From NCBI GenBank assembly GCA_018881555.1, contig JACAXG010000303.1, positions 62,001-126,000 on the forward strand: a stretch of DNA of 64,000 bases. The letters are read 5' to 3'. Within the stretch, counting starts at the first letter, position 1; the number at the start of each line of letters is the position of its first letter. Origin of the DNA: Amblyornis subalaris (lineage: Eukaryota > Chordata > Aves > Passeriformes > Ptilonorhynchidae). The notes beneath the pieces were generated by a model. The model was given only the letters and a program-made list of their open reading frames with translations. It ran no database searches and was not told the DNA's origin. The position numbers and the translations under genes were made by a program. This document shows positions 12,843-27,800 of the stretch, one piece after another.

Positions 12843-15800
12843 CTTCCTGTGACAAAAACAGCTGAGCATTACCGAACCAGCCGAGCTCACTGCAGCACCA
12901 TACAGGACTGGTTAGGCAGAAAAACTGCATGCTCCTCTGAAATTCCCTTTCCCACATTATTCAGGACATTAATTCACTCTCAGCTTCACATGCCTGTCAC
13001 AAGGAAATAATGATTTGCAATTTCCTTTTTCAATATTCAGTATTAAATACCCTGAAATCTTAATTTGAAAACACAGCTAATTGGACAGTTATAAAACCTG
13101 TTTTCTCAGACACAACCTGTGCCAGGACTCTGAACAGATGAGAGCTACCCCATGTGCCCTATAAACTCATGATCCCTCAAAATACCAATAACTTCTCATT
13201 TCTAGCTTCAAATTTTGTTAGAACAGGACATACTCGGCAGGCACAGGAGATTGCTTAAGAATAGATCTGCTGGGTGAGGCACAAAATACAGGCTTTAGGA
13301 AAAAAGCCTGTGACTCTTTGGGTACTCCACAAGCACAAAGAATTGCTAGTCACTTCTCTGTTTGCAACAAGCTTCACACAATGCCCTTTGGGGCAAGGGG
13401 AAGGGTTTTCTGCCCCATCTGCTGAAGAGCTGCCCACCTCCCCTCTCAAAAAGAGCTGACACACAGCAGCCACACCAGTGCAAACTGCCAACCACCCTCC
13501 ACCAGCTGCATCCTTTTCACGCACCCCGTGAGAAACCCACCATGCCAACATAAACACAAAGACCAAGGTGGCGTCAAAGAAATGTGCAAAACTTCCACCA
13601 ACCGTTGCTCTGAAGATGAGGTGGTTTCGCTGTCCCCAGGGTCATTAAGGCTTCTGCTAAATTATCAGGAATTGCTACATCACCTCTTGTGCTCAGTAGA
13701 ATGATAGACCTGCAACAGGAACAGTAAGAGACAGCAGCTGTTATAAACACATTTTAATATTCTGCTACATGCCTTTACAGCTAGCTGCCCTAACAGTCTA
13801 ATTCCTTAAGAGAAGTTATGACATGGAAATAATCAACCCTTTCTAAAAGCAATACTTACAATTTCTTGGTTTTAAACTTTTAAATTTAACTTCAAAATCA
13901 TTGGAATATGTTATTTAAACATAGTTTAATATTTTGTATCAAAAAATCAAGTTTAGATATGGATATAAAATTAGCAAATTAAAATGCTGCCTTTTTTCTG
14001 ACACTAACTCTTTATCTTTATTTAATGATAAAGAATTTTCTCCCTATAGGGAGTGAACAGTATGATATCTTGCCAGTGTCCTTATTAAACAAAAGTTTTT
14101 CTTGTTTTAAGCACAGAAGTGTTATTACATGATGCTTTGTTGAAGAAAATTATTTTTGAGGCAAAAGACAGGCAACACCAGAACATTTTAAGTGTTTCCT
14201 TAATTTCCTTAATTTTCTTGAGTTCCTTAAATTTCTTAAACTGTCCATTAAATTCCTCTTATGTTTCTCCTTTCACCTCAACTTAGACATATGTTTTGTT
14301 CACTTTCAGTGCTCCTGCATCATTATCTATTCATCTTTATTTAAATCCTTGTCAGAGAGCAGAGCTACAGCCTAAGGGACATACTGAAAATAAGTGGTCA
14401 TTGCACCCACCTTTGTGGAATTCCAGATGTTAAATATCCATCTACACGCATAATGTTTACTCCAGAAAATAATTTGTTTCCCAACACAGTGCCAGTGCAG
14501 GCATCTACTACAACAATAAGTATACCATTATCCTTGAAGGAAAATATGGTGTTATTGACCTAAAAGGGAAGAAAAAGAGAAAGAAAAGAAAGTTATTACG
14601 AATCAAACAGCAACTCTACTGCACTCAGTGCTAATCTTATTCTAGTTTAGACATAGTAATTTCCTTACAAACATTTGCATCTGGCATCTCTTCAATTTTT
14701 TCTTGGAAGGGACACTGCTTAATGGGACTTCAGAAACTGCATGGGAGCCTTAAGTCCCTGGCTTCTACAGGAATATTGCACATTCCAGGTGACTTAATAC
14801 CTGCCTCAGTTATTGCTCCTGCTTTGGGAAGCTAAAATTCAGATACTGAACCACCTGGACTTCTTGACAGTAATACAGTTAGTTGGTCCCGGCAGCAGGG
14901 TAGTTCCAGCCCAGTTTCTTCATACTGAGAACTCTTAATCCTTTGGATATGGAATATACATTCCTGGAGAAGTTTGCAGCTGCTAAGGTTATGCTGCTCA
15001 TGTGCCATTTGTCTACCTGGGTAACTGAAGATTCAACCATGCCAACACGTGTCAGTGTGTTGTGCAGAACGTAAGGCATGTGCAGACTAAGCTCCATGGT
15101 GCAAGAGAGTCTGCAAATGCTATTTCAGCAGCAGGTGCAAGTCTCCTTCAGCACACGAATGGAAAAGTCAAACTAAACTACTTTTTATACAGTATCACAT
15201 CACTGGGCTTATCTGGGCCAAATCAGAACAAATACAGAAATCTACTGATTCTTTAGTAATTGCCATTTAGAGGAGTTTAGCATGGAGCTTTGAAGCCTTG
15301 CTTTCTGATGCTAAAATATAAGCTTTTTGACTGCTCATTTTTTAAACAATGAACCAATCTTTTCATTTGAATGAAGAAAATTGAGGTCAGCTTTATGTAG
15401 AGCTGTACAACTGTTATAATACAAACTGCTAAAATGATATTTAAGAAGAAAACCATAAAGAATACTTACATATATAAATGCTTGCTGACCTCTGCTTGAC
15501 TCTTTCTCATCAGATGAATTAATCTGCACAAGGAGGTAGTTTTTGTGAGGATCACTGGTGAATACCATCTGGATATCAAACAAAAGAGTTAAGTATGCAT
15601 ATTGATGTTTCTCCACCACTTTATCATGCCAGTTTACAATAGACAGCCCATGCTCCAAAGCAAATGCATCCTTTTGTCAGCAGCATTATTTATGTTACTA
15701 GTAATCCTAATAAATATAATGATACATAGTGTAATCTATTTTTTCCGCTTAATTTCAATGTTTTTCTCAGCTTGTATAGCTGAAACAGACAATTTCAAGT

Positions 15801-18800
15801 TCATGCTAATAAGCAAAGATCCAAACAGGCCATGTAGGTCTCTGCAAAGCTATCCATGTAGCACAGACAATACTGCAGTGCAAGACATCAATCTACCTAT
15901 GTCCCTCTTCTGTAGCCCTTGGAGCATGAGGTTAACAAAAGAAAAGAAAAAACCCTGAAACCTTTGTACTACAAAAAGAACTCCAGGCCTTCTGGCATAG
16001 AAAAAATTAACAAGGTGACCACTGCAAATTGCTAAGTGCAGTATTCTGTGCTGAAAGACTGAAATTTGGACTTGAATTGAGTAGACAGCATCACCAATTC
16101 TACAGTTCATGAAAGATTTTGCTTATTTTATTTTACCTGAGTTGTGCCACATTTTGTACATGGTACAGTAGTTTTTTCTGGCATCTGCTTTATGATGGTT
16201 GGTCCTTGGTAGTACTTTGGGTAAGCTTTTGCCATGCAGTTACTTATCCCTTTTGATGAATCTTTGGTCACAATCTTGATCCTTTCACATCCCTGAGATG
16301 AGCAATAACTGTGACCATCCCTATTATATTTGGCGTGAAGAAATAAAAACAGTAATCTACACAAAAAGGGGAAAATAATCTAAATTAACTGGTGAAATAT
16401 AGGTGTTTATTAAATCTTAACAGCTATATTTCGTGATTTTAGAAGCAGAGAAACTATAGTATTCATTTCCACACCACTATCCAAACTTTTTCAAAGTATT
16501 TACAATTTACTACAGTTAGGAAGTCTATAATGACTTATCTAAAATTCCCAACAATTAAAGGAGACATCAATATAAATGCAGATGCTTTGAAAAGAAGAAC
16601 CAATCCTCAGTAGCTTGCAGGAAACAAAAACCAAATAGCAGAGCATGTATATCTACGTTGATCATAGATCTTTGCAGACATGCAGCAGAAACCATCTGGA
16701 TATTGAGTTTCACCCACCAGCACTGAACAATGTAGTTGTGCTACGTCAAATGCCTGGAAAGGCAATTTATGCTGTAGTGGTCAATAATGTTAACAGAAGA
16801 CTGGTAGTTCTTCTATTACATATTAGAGTGTTATCACAGTAGCTCTACACTACTCTTACAATGTCTTTTCAAATACTACATTCATTTGCACATTTACTAC
16901 AGACAAGCGCAGTAGCAGTTAACAGAACAAAATAAATGGCAGAACAAATTATAAATGTAAGATCAACATTTGCAAAACACACGTGATGTACACAGGACTT
17001 AATTTATTGAAAGCTGACCATATCTTAAACCTCTCCAAAGGATCTTAGTTGCCTCCATCAGAAGAACTTTTGAAAAAGAACTTAAAAGTCCTAGTTTCTT
17101 TCGAGACAGCTAAAAACAGATTAGGATTTTCAGAAATATAATTTCTAAACATTGGAAGAGAAAGCCTTCTTGGAAATTTCTAGAATTTTCAGTTTAATAA
17201 GAAGACACATATTTTCTCTGATAACTAAGAAATTAAATCCTGAAAGGCACTGCTCTGCAGCACACCGGATACTACATTTTCACCAGATATTGGGTAGGAA
17301 ATATTTCTGGCAACTGTGGTGGTCTTGAGAAGTATTTCAATAACAACCATGGTACCTTGGAGATTTAAAGACATATAAACATTCTTCCAAAGAGGTTTTG
17401 GGGTCCTCTGCAACAGCCTTCCTCTTATGCGGGTGTCTCAAGCACTTGCTTTTAACACTAACACTTAACACATTTTAAGGTTAAAAAACATCTTCTAGTA
17501 GGGTCAAATTACAAGGGTTACCCAGTAGTGTTGTCAAAGTAAAAGCTCTTGTCTGATGGATTCTTTTCCAGCTCCATCATCGAAGATACACGCATGTAGC
17601 GCTCTACCTTGCTTGACAGAGCAGATGACCGCCTTTGAAAGGTTTCCAATACTATAACAAAATCTGTCTTTGGTTGGTAACAAAGACCAACACGAATCCA
17701 GTCATTCCTAAAACCAAAATAAAATGTATGAGTCATTGTAGGAACAGTTCAGGTGTCAATACAGAGCAAACAGATCTCTCCAAAAAAAAGGAACAGGAAT
17801 ACAAAAAGCTCCTAAACCCTCAACCAGATGATCTTTCTTCCTCTCTCTATACAAAGTCTTATTTCCCTATCTGCACAGTTTTTCATTAAATGTTACAGTA
17901 ACTCTGATTCTCTCAGCATATATTTGATTATATACTTTACAGATATTTAATAAGTTTATCTGCCAACAAAATCCAGTACGATAAACTATTCAACTGCAGT
18001 TCTGCTCAGCTTCACTATTTGTACATTTTCTTCTCCAAAGGTTTTTTCTAAAAGGCACTATACTTGCCAAGTGTTTAACTTCAGATGTAGGTCTACTGCT
18101 TAATCTCTTGGTTTTCATACTTTAGTACTTGTAACTATGAAAAAAAACCCCACAAACCAAGCTCCGGTCTTCTGGATGGTTGCAAACTCATGCACACTGA
18201 TTTTGCAGGACATAACTTCAGTATTGCATTATGGATCAAAGTCACAAAAGAAGGTAAACATACTTGTTGAAGTTAATGAGATAAAGATAGGTGATGTTTG
18301 GAGCTTCTCCATTCCAATGTATTGTATAGCCCTTTTGGAGCATCACTACTGGCTGGTATTGTTGAAAGGCAGCTCTCTGATTAATACCTCGAAGAACCAT
18401 GGGATTGGCTGGATACTCATCTCGGACAATAGTCATGGAAAGATTCTGTCCATTCCAGGTTTGGACATAAACCTATGTGATATGAAAGAGGGTGAAAAAA
18501 AAGAGGAAGATTTGAACTCTTTGCAAAAGAAAATGAAATAGTGAAGCATAATCAGTACATTATTAACCAAAACGCTGCAATTTGACATTCTTCTGAATTA
18601 TGTAATACACAAATCTCTCCTGAATAAAAGTCCTATTTAAAAAACTGTTACAGATTTTTCCTATTTTACAGACAAAATAGGGTAGGGAGGAGAAAAAAAA
18701 AATCAGCTATGATACTTGGCCACACAAACCAGGAACCAGAATGGGAATCAAACCTGTAAGACTTGTATTCAGAAGAAGGTATTTAACATCTCCAAAAAAC

Positions 18801-21800
18801 AAACCAATAAAACAAACCCCTTAAAATCTACTCTCTGTAAAAAAAACAGCAGACAGGACTTGAGTGAAAGAAAACATTTTCAATGCAAAAATGTTTTAGC
18901 AGATATGGAACATGGAACTGTTGGCAAGCATACACATTTAGTTTTATCTTGCAGCATCTAATCCTGTACTCTCAGTCTGCTGAGAGGGAACACGATATAT
19001 ACACAACTGGCTGAAAAGTGTAATATGAATAAAAGTATTTTTAAAAGTAAAAAAATTTTGAAATCCAAAGGTATGTAATTTTGTATTTCTTACACTATCT
19101 GACTCCACAAGTAGTTCATATTATAGATTTGCCCCAAACAGAAAGCTAGAAGTACTAGCCTGTGCATAGTTCCCACTGCAAACCACTCCACTCCACTCTG
19201 TGATATTAATGCATTTGGGGTGTTGAATCAAGTAATTATCCATTCGCCCCACGTAGGTATCCCTGTAGTCAGTCACTGAACCATCTAGATCATGAAATAT
19301 TGAGTTCTTGTCACCATCCAGATCTCCTTCTTCAAACCAGGGACCAGGCTTTCCAAAGAAGGCTTTCAAAGAAACCTGAAAACAACAATAAATTTTTTTT
19401 TTCCCCAGGTGAAGTACAGACTAACACTGGCACAGGTGCAGAAATACAGAAATTTGACAAAGTTGATTAAAAACTTTATGCCAAGGACAGTGGAATCTTG
19501 CAAAACAGACATGCTAGGTTTAGTAATAGACACAGGCCAGCTCTTGCTTCTGAACAGTGTTAATGTTTGCAACTGAAAATTCATTACTAAGGATATAGCA
19601 AACCTTACAAAATTTTACAAAAATCTCCTTTCAGCTTTACCATAAGCCACGAATCATTTATTGTAACATATCCTACATCTCTTGGTATTGTTTTATTTTG
19701 CTCAGGAGATAAAGGATACACTTTGAGTGACCTCCAACCAGGAGAGAAACTCTGGAGTAGGTATGCATGGAAAAGAGATCTGCTTATGTTAAATACAAGA
19801 AGAAAAGAAAACCATCTGCAAGACTTAAGGAAAACTTGTAATAAACTTACATTTGGACCAAACTTCACAAGAGAAATGTTATTTTTTGGTGTCATCTGCC
19901 ATGGATTTTTCATCAAGAATCCAACTGCACTGGTAAATCTGTCTGGAGTTGGCACAAAGTTTTTGAATGTGCACTTGGTAAGGTGAATAGGTCCATCATA
20001 AATCTGAAAGCCTCTGATTGGAAATGTCCTGTGGATGCAAGCAAATATTTATACCACCCTGTAACAAAACCCATGATACATTTGAATCTGTATCAAATAC
20101 ATTTCCTCTGAGAGGGATCAAGAAAGCAACAATTAGAGATGGACTTACAAGATAGATTTTATAAAGGAAACATGCACTTCTCTAATGAGTCAAAAAATCC
20201 CCCACTCTTAAATTTTCCTGTTAGAAGAGCTATCACTGTCCATTTGCAAATGTGCCCCTTCTCCAATATGAGAAATACAGCAGGAAAATAATATCACCTG
20301 CTCTTTGACTGATCATGGCAACTGGAAAAAGTGACTGTAGACTGGAGGAAAGCGGATGTCACTTCTAACTTGAGGAAGGAACACCCAGAGAATGGCAGGC
20401 TGGTAAGGCTTAGCTTGACCCCCAGGAAGATGATGGAGCAGCTAATCCTACAAACCATTTCCAGGGGCATGAAGGACTGGAAAATCATCAGGAATAATCA
20501 GCATGGATCCACCAAGGAGAAGCTAATAAATTTCTGTGATGAAATGACTGGCCTGGTAGCTATGAGGAGAGCAGTGCACATGGTCTACCAAAACTGCAAT
20601 AAGAATTTTGACACTGTGTCCCACAAAATCCTCATGAAGTATGGGCCAGACAAGAGGACAGTGAGATGGACTGAAAAACAGGTGAACCGATGGGTGCAGA
20701 AGGTGATGGGACAAAGTCTACTTGGAGATCAATAACTGGTGATGTATTCCAGGGATCAACACTGAACCCAGTCTTGTTCATTATCTTCATTAGTGATCTG
20801 GATCATTAGGCCAAGTACAGTCTATAGGCCAAGTTTGCAAAGAGCATAAAACTGAGGGAAGCAGCTGGTACACCAGCAGGTTGTGCCGCCACCCAGATCG
20901 ACCTTGACAGGCTGGAGAAACTGGCAGATGGGAACATAATGAAGTTTAACATCGTGAAGTGCAAGGTCTTGCATGTTGGGAGCAATAACCTTTTGTGCCA
21001 CGGAAAAGGACCTACGGGGTCCTGGTGGAAACCAAACTGATCATGAGCCAAACAACATTCCCTTGCCACAAAGAGGCAGAAGATATCCAGGGCTGCACTG
21101 TGAGAAGTGTTACCAACAAATTGAGGGAAGTGATACTTTCCATTTTTTCATCACTGGTGAAGCAACACCTAGAGTGCTTGTCCCCAGTACAAGACAGATA
21201 TAAAAATACTGGAGAGTGCAGCAAAGAGCCACAAAGATGATTAAGTCCCTGGAGCACGGACTTCCCTCATGGGAAGAAACACTAGGAGATGTGTTCAACC
21301 TGGAGCAGAAAAGGCTCAGGCAGGAGTCTCGATGTATAGTATCATCTAAAAGGAGGGTGCAAAGAAGATGGAGCCAGGCTATTCCCAGTGACAAGACCAG
21401 GGGCAATGGGCACAAAATGAAAAACAGGAGATCCCTCCTAAACATCATGAAAAACTTTTTCACCAAGAGGGTGACTGAGCACTGGCACAAGGTACCCAGG
21501 GAAGTTGTGGAGAATCCATCCTTGGAAATATTTCAAAGACACCTGAATGTGGTCCTGGAACATGAGCCCTAGGTAACACTTCTTGAGCAGGAGAGTTGGA
21601 CAACATGACCTCCAGAGGCCCCTTCCAACCTCAGTTGTTCTGTGATTCCACTCAACAAGACTGAATACCTCATATATCACCACCACATTAATTTCTTCCC
21701 TTTAAATGGCTAAACAGTAAAAAACTAGTGTGGCCCAGGCCCACTTCACCCTTGTCCTAGTTTTGGCCAAGGACGTGAAGGGACAGAGCCTGAAGCCATT

Positions 21801-24800
21801 TGGGTATGGCCAAGACATTGTGCTACTCAATACCATCTTACATCATGGCCAGGAGGTGGGTCAAAAGGACTCTCTCACTTCCTGGAAGGGAGGGCATTTC
21901 TTTTTCTGGGGGAGCAGTGGCATAACACTGGTCCTGACCAGAGGGTTTGTCTGCCAGGCAAAATCTGTGGGGTGTTGACGGTCTGTTGGCCATTTTGTTC
22001 TTTGTCTTGGGGACCACCTGGTGCCAGCTCGAGTGGTGAGCATTTTTTTGTACATAAATCACCTTCTTTTTGTTTAATTTTGTTATTAATATTGTTGCTA
22101 TTACTATTAGTTTTCTCAATCTCATTGTTGCCAGTCAACTGTTCTTCTCTCAGATCACGATCTCTATCTTTTGTCTCTCCCACCTTATGAGGTGGGGGAA
22201 GGGGAGTGGCTGCGTGGGGCTCAATTTCCAGCTGGGCTTAAACCCAAACAGTCATCTTTCCTATTCTTTGGCAAGGGTAGAACCTGGCACTATGTTAAAC
22301 AAGCATCAGCGCAAATCAAAGACAAAAGAAAAGGATTATGGTCACAGATTGTGATTTGTCATAGACACATTGCATAGTCCCAAACTGACCTTTGAAATTC
22401 TTTTACCTGAAAGCTCTCTTCCACACCCAAATGTTTTTAAGACTAAGGTAACTTAAATTGGAGAAAGCATCAGATGAACCTGCCTCAGCAAAAACGTGAG
22501 AGTGACACAGCTGCACACATAGCATTAAAAAGAAAAAGAGAGGATCACCTTCAATGGGGTCCTAATCTCTCACAGCTCAACCAAGAAGGGTGTTTACATC
22601 TGATATACGGAATATTTCTTGAATTTCTACTTCCTTCATTCATTACATACTTACCGATTTCTAGGTAGCGTGCGTGTCTTGCTGTCTATTCCTCCAGTTC
22701 CTGCATATTTATTTTGTCCACCAGGAAACCCATAGTTCTTGCTCTCACCTATGAACAGTGACTCTGATACCTCCTGGCTGGCACCTTCATCATTTGGGAA
22801 GCTCCCATCACTATCAAAGCAACATCAGAGGTAAGTCTGGCCAAGACTCTCCAACAGATGAATATACCAAGGCATAGTACTACATTTACTTCTGTAACAG
22901 TCCTCCTTAAGCAAAGCCGTGTAGACTTCATTTACAATACACAGAAAAGTAAGAGAGACTAACTCCCTGTAACGTTCAACAAAGTCGAACATTAAAATTT
23001 CTAAATCCCTTTGTAGTGCAGCACTTTTTTTTAACAGCCCACTTTTGCAATCCTAGAACCAGGTTAGCACAACCTAAGTAGCAGCAATTTTAGCTTATTA
23101 CCCAAGTTACTTGGTATTTTTCACTAGAAAGAGAGTCTACCCCTGCTAAATGCTCACCCCCTTTCTTTTCCATTACTCACTTTCAGCTGATCAGGAGGAA
23201 AATAAAATACTGCCTAAGGAATCATACAATACCAAGAATATCTGGATAAATATAGTCCTTCTGGTAAAGAGGCAGCAAACTGTGGTGTAAACCAAATACA
23301 GGCTGAACTACCATGGAAACTTTGGAAGCTGTGTCAGTTTACAGAGTCTATAACATCATCTGCACCACTGGAAATACAACCAGATCCAAAACTGAAACCG
23401 CAGCCTTAGGAAAGTATACCTATTAATTTTAATAGATGAATTCTTTTAAGCTGCTAGGCAAGGAAACACAGAAATGATTAACAAAGTACTCACCTGGCAA
23501 ATGTCAAACCTATTCCATTGTCTGCAAACCTAAAAGAAAGTCCAAAGCATCAGTTGTTTTTTTCTGAATTATCCTACAATTGGCTGATATAAGAGCACAC
23601 TCTGCTATGCACTGAAAAAAGCTTGAATTTTTCTATTAATAGAACTTAGAACCACCGCTTAACTCTTCTAAAAATGTTGTTGCTAAAAAGTAATCAAATA
23701 ATTTTCTACACACTTTCAGCAGGACTTGAGAGCTTCAGGGAAAAACCAGAAATCCTAGTCTAAATTTACTGTCTCTACCAACTTTTAGGCTTCTTTTTAT
23801 TACAGTTCTTTTTTTGCTGTTAAAGGCAGGTTCTCATGTAACCACTTATAAACTTGCATATTTAAAGTAGTGGGATGGTATGAAAGCTGGTCATGATATT
23901 GAGAAGTTCCTCAAGTTAAGCATCAATCCTCTCTTATAACCCTATTGTAATGTACTCTTATAAACAAAGCTTCAGGGAAAACTTCCTAACAGCAAGCATT
24001 TGCTCCGAATACCCACCCAGAGTTTTGGATGAGGATATCCCCTCCCCTGACCCAGGCCCCATGATCATTGTTTTTGAAAGAGATTAATCTGTCAATCAGG
24101 GCAGCAACTCGGGGCTTTTCAGGGTCTGCATCTTGATGAGGTCGAAACCTGGGAGAGATAAAAATCCAAACATTCAGTACAAAAAACCTTTTTATTTTAC
24201 ATGTGTCATATATGTTGCACTGAGTATGCCTGAAAGATACACACTCATCTGATGGGCAAATTGCACTCTGCTTCATGTTCAGAATGACAGATGCTAAAAG
24301 CAGGTACATCTCTTGCTCTCTATTACTAGAAAAGTGTCTTTGGGGTACAATGAAGCGGGAACGTAAAACTTCTCTCTTCGAGTAACTCTCACAGGCTGTT
24401 GCTCAACCTCCCTAAGTTACTTCAGCTGCCTTTAACATCCCTTTATCCCCTTTTACTTTTTGCCCTCCCCACTTGTACTGCAGCATTAATGTGACAGTTT
24501 GATGAAGGGAATTAAAAGCTCTTTCAAAGGACAGGCAGGACTGACATTAGCTATGCAAGAACAGTCTGGACATTTGTCTAACTGGTTCTTCAAATCTTTC
24601 AAACTCTTCTGATGTACAGGAGTGCTTCTTTTTTAAGCACATTTGAGGTCCTTTTTTACTGCATTCCTAACAAGATGGTCTTGTACAGTAAATTATGGCT
24701 GGAATCTAGTTTAAATAACAGGAAGAAACAGCCTGATTAAGAATTGGTGACATTTTCACTTGATTATCCCCAAGACCCCAGAAAAAAAGTAATACATTAA

Positions 24801-27800
24801 AAAAAATTACAAATAGGCATCTTGAGTGGGTAAAGATGTCTACGTCTGTTATCCCAATCACCTTATACCCTTTTGTTCAGATTTGGATCTGTCCCTTCCC
24901 CATCCAAGGGAGAAAGGGGAAAATAGGTAAATATTAGGTTTTAGACAGTCTCAGTCTTCTCAACATTTAAACCCCTCTAGTCTGATTCCATGTACAATGA
25001 TTAGGGGCCTCACATAGTTATGCAGTGCCTCATTACTTTTCTTTCTGCTGTGAAACATGAATCCTATCTCATGCGCTCAGTTTCTTGCATCCTCAACACC
25101 CTACAAGCTCTTAGAGGGCATATTGCCCTTCTCAAGTTCCTCTTAACTACCTGTTACGAGACTGAGATAAACCACAAGGGTTATACGGGCTTTCTATCAA
25201 AACATAGAACTAGCGGGTTCATGTCCAAATTATGAAGTATTGAATAGCGCCAAAATTAGGAACTTTTCTCTTTGCATCTGCAGCTGTCACTTAACTGTCC
25301 TTGTCCTAAAAACAGGTCAATTGAAAATAATCTTATGAACCATATTTTCAGTCCTAATGGCTTAGTTGTCACAATAAAATGTTGACAGATACAGTTATCC
25401 AATATTGTCATTTAACCACTATCCCATGCTATTTTATTTCAAGGTCAGGACAAGACAAACCAGGCATAGTATAACCTAGAACTTTCGCAGACTCTCCATT
25501 ACTTTCTCTCACTTTGTAAACTACAGAAAATGTGGTTGATTGTAACACCTCTGCAAATAGCCTTCAGTAGAACTGTAACACTGAGCTATGACTTCCAAGT
25601 CTAGAAGAAACGACAGAAAGCATTCAGCAGTAGGAAAGCCAAGTGGATGTATAACTGAAGCCTTTTTCTAACAATTAGTTAAAACTGAGTCATAAATCAA
25701 AAGATCAGATTTTAAAGGAATATCTTCCTATTAGCAGCAAGTCCAGAAAACATTTTAAGCATGACAATAGAGCATGTTTAAAACAATGTCTTCTAAGAGG
25801 CTGAAAACTATCCTAAGCAAAAGCTCAGAAGAAACAGCCAAATCTTTTAAGGGACACCATCTCTGTTGTTCCCAAAACAGATGAACAAATGAGGGAAAAG
25901 AACATATATGAACTTACTGTTTGGTTATAATTTAAAAACGATTATATTGTTTTAAAAGTGTTTTTCATGTGAATGTAAGAGCAATCTCAAAACTTTGCTA
26001 TTTTTCACTCACTTGAAAGAAAATATCCTTTACCTTGCATTATTGTCCAAACAAAGATATTCTCTGGGATCATCAGCACTAGCATTAGTTGTTTTAACAC
26101 CCTTATCAATGAACAAACCAGCCTGAAAAAAGCAGGGAAAGAAAATTCATACTATCCAAAATTAAAGTTAGAGTAAACATTAAATTTTTAAAATTTAAAC
26201 ACTGCATTCCATACACATATTAGAAACTCTCAGGTCTTTCAGTTTGGCTTTACTTGGCATATTGTCTAAGGGAAAACTAGCTAATTAATATAATAAACCA
26301 GTCTGTGCTAAAAGGAAAATAATTATCTGTGATTAAAAAAAAAAATAATGGAAAATGATGAAAGTTCACTTCAGATTTCTTTCACAACATCTATTTGAGG
26401 TTTTATGCTTATTTCCAGATGCTGTTCTGGAAAATCCGGAAGCCAATCTTGTAGTGAATTCAAATTTTTCTCATAAATGGAAAAGAAAATAAAACCCCAA
26501 ACCCACTGTGAAAAATCCTTAAGAATTCACTTTAAAACTAAACTACCTTTACCACTAAAGATTATTTTTGTCCAAGCAGTCATAAGCTTGAAACTCAATT
26601 ATCCAGTACGAAATAAATTACTTGAGAAAATAAAAGCATGAGGAAGCATTTGTGCTCTTTAACCTGAATTACATACAAATACCTGCAACTACTTTCATCT
26701 CTGATCCAAATTATGATTACAATTGAGTCTTATACATAAGCAGATTCTCAGACCTGCTAATGGAGTTCTCTTTTAACATGGAATTTTAGCACACAAACTG
26801 CTATCCTTGTTTAAAGGTGATGCTAGCTATAGAACTGAAACTCCTTCCTTCACAATGCACTTTTGTATTCAGTATGTTTCAATTCCAGTCTGAACAAAAT
26901 GTCCTAGAGTCCCAAACACACTGTTAACACAACTTCCATAAAATATTGCATCATTTCTTGGTATCCCAGACAACCAACTGTCAAGTAAAATCAGTTTCAC
27001 TTGGCAAAAAGAAATCCCATAATGATTCTATGAGGTTTCAATGGCTAAACTATGAGAATCTCCTGTAGCAACAAAACATAAAAAAGTATTTACAGTTAGG
27101 TGGCTTTGTAAATCTCATTCTATTTATACACATACACACAGAGCAGCTAGATTCCAAATGAAATACTTTTAGGGCCTTAACTTCAGCTGAAATGGAACTT
27201 CAGCTGAGATGTGGAAAAGGTCTGAGTGTCACCCTAACAAAACAATCCTCAATGACTGTACACTGAGAACTCTATGAGAAAACTCCTGCAAATAACTGGG
27301 CTCCTGAAGGCAATATTAAAGCTTAATCTCTAGCCAGAGGCTGTGTCACCATGTGCAGACACCTGACGTACTATACATTAGAGACTCAAGAAAATAAGTC
27401 ATAGCTACTGCAGCAAGCTATTAGATGAATTGCAACTATAATAAACTTTGATTCTTCAAGGGTCAGCTTTCTTCGGAGTAGGAAACAAAGCTATAAAGAG
27501 TAGCATCTGGAATACTATTTCTGAGAAAAAGTATTTATTATAAGTATTAATTGATTTTAGTTGGTTGTGTCTTACGAAGATATAAAACAGTGAATACTTG
27601 AAATGTGACCAGAAAATATACCCATGCTGATTATATGTTGTTCTACAATACATTTCAAACACAGCACAAAATCTATTACCTAACCAGCTTAAAATGTAAA
27701 CAAATTCTAATACAGAATATTGAGAAATAAAGAACTGAGGTTTTTTAGTAAGATACTACATTACCTTAAAATTAGAATGAACTCTGTTGTTATAGAAAAT

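Larger units (their letters stand above)
20029..22654 (-). other. CEMIP2: CEMIP2 intron 15, mostly transposon-derived
   Basis: 2.6 kb, of which about 1.8 kb is a CR1 fragment plus an LTR, both antisense to CEMIP2. The remaining 22251-22654 shows nothing recognisable. Borders are GT-AG. Confidence 0.9.

Noticed and set aside
13255..13566. 103-codon minus-strand open frame in CEMIP2 intron 23
   Set aside because: It lies between exons 23 and 24, whose splice sites and homology join directly without it.
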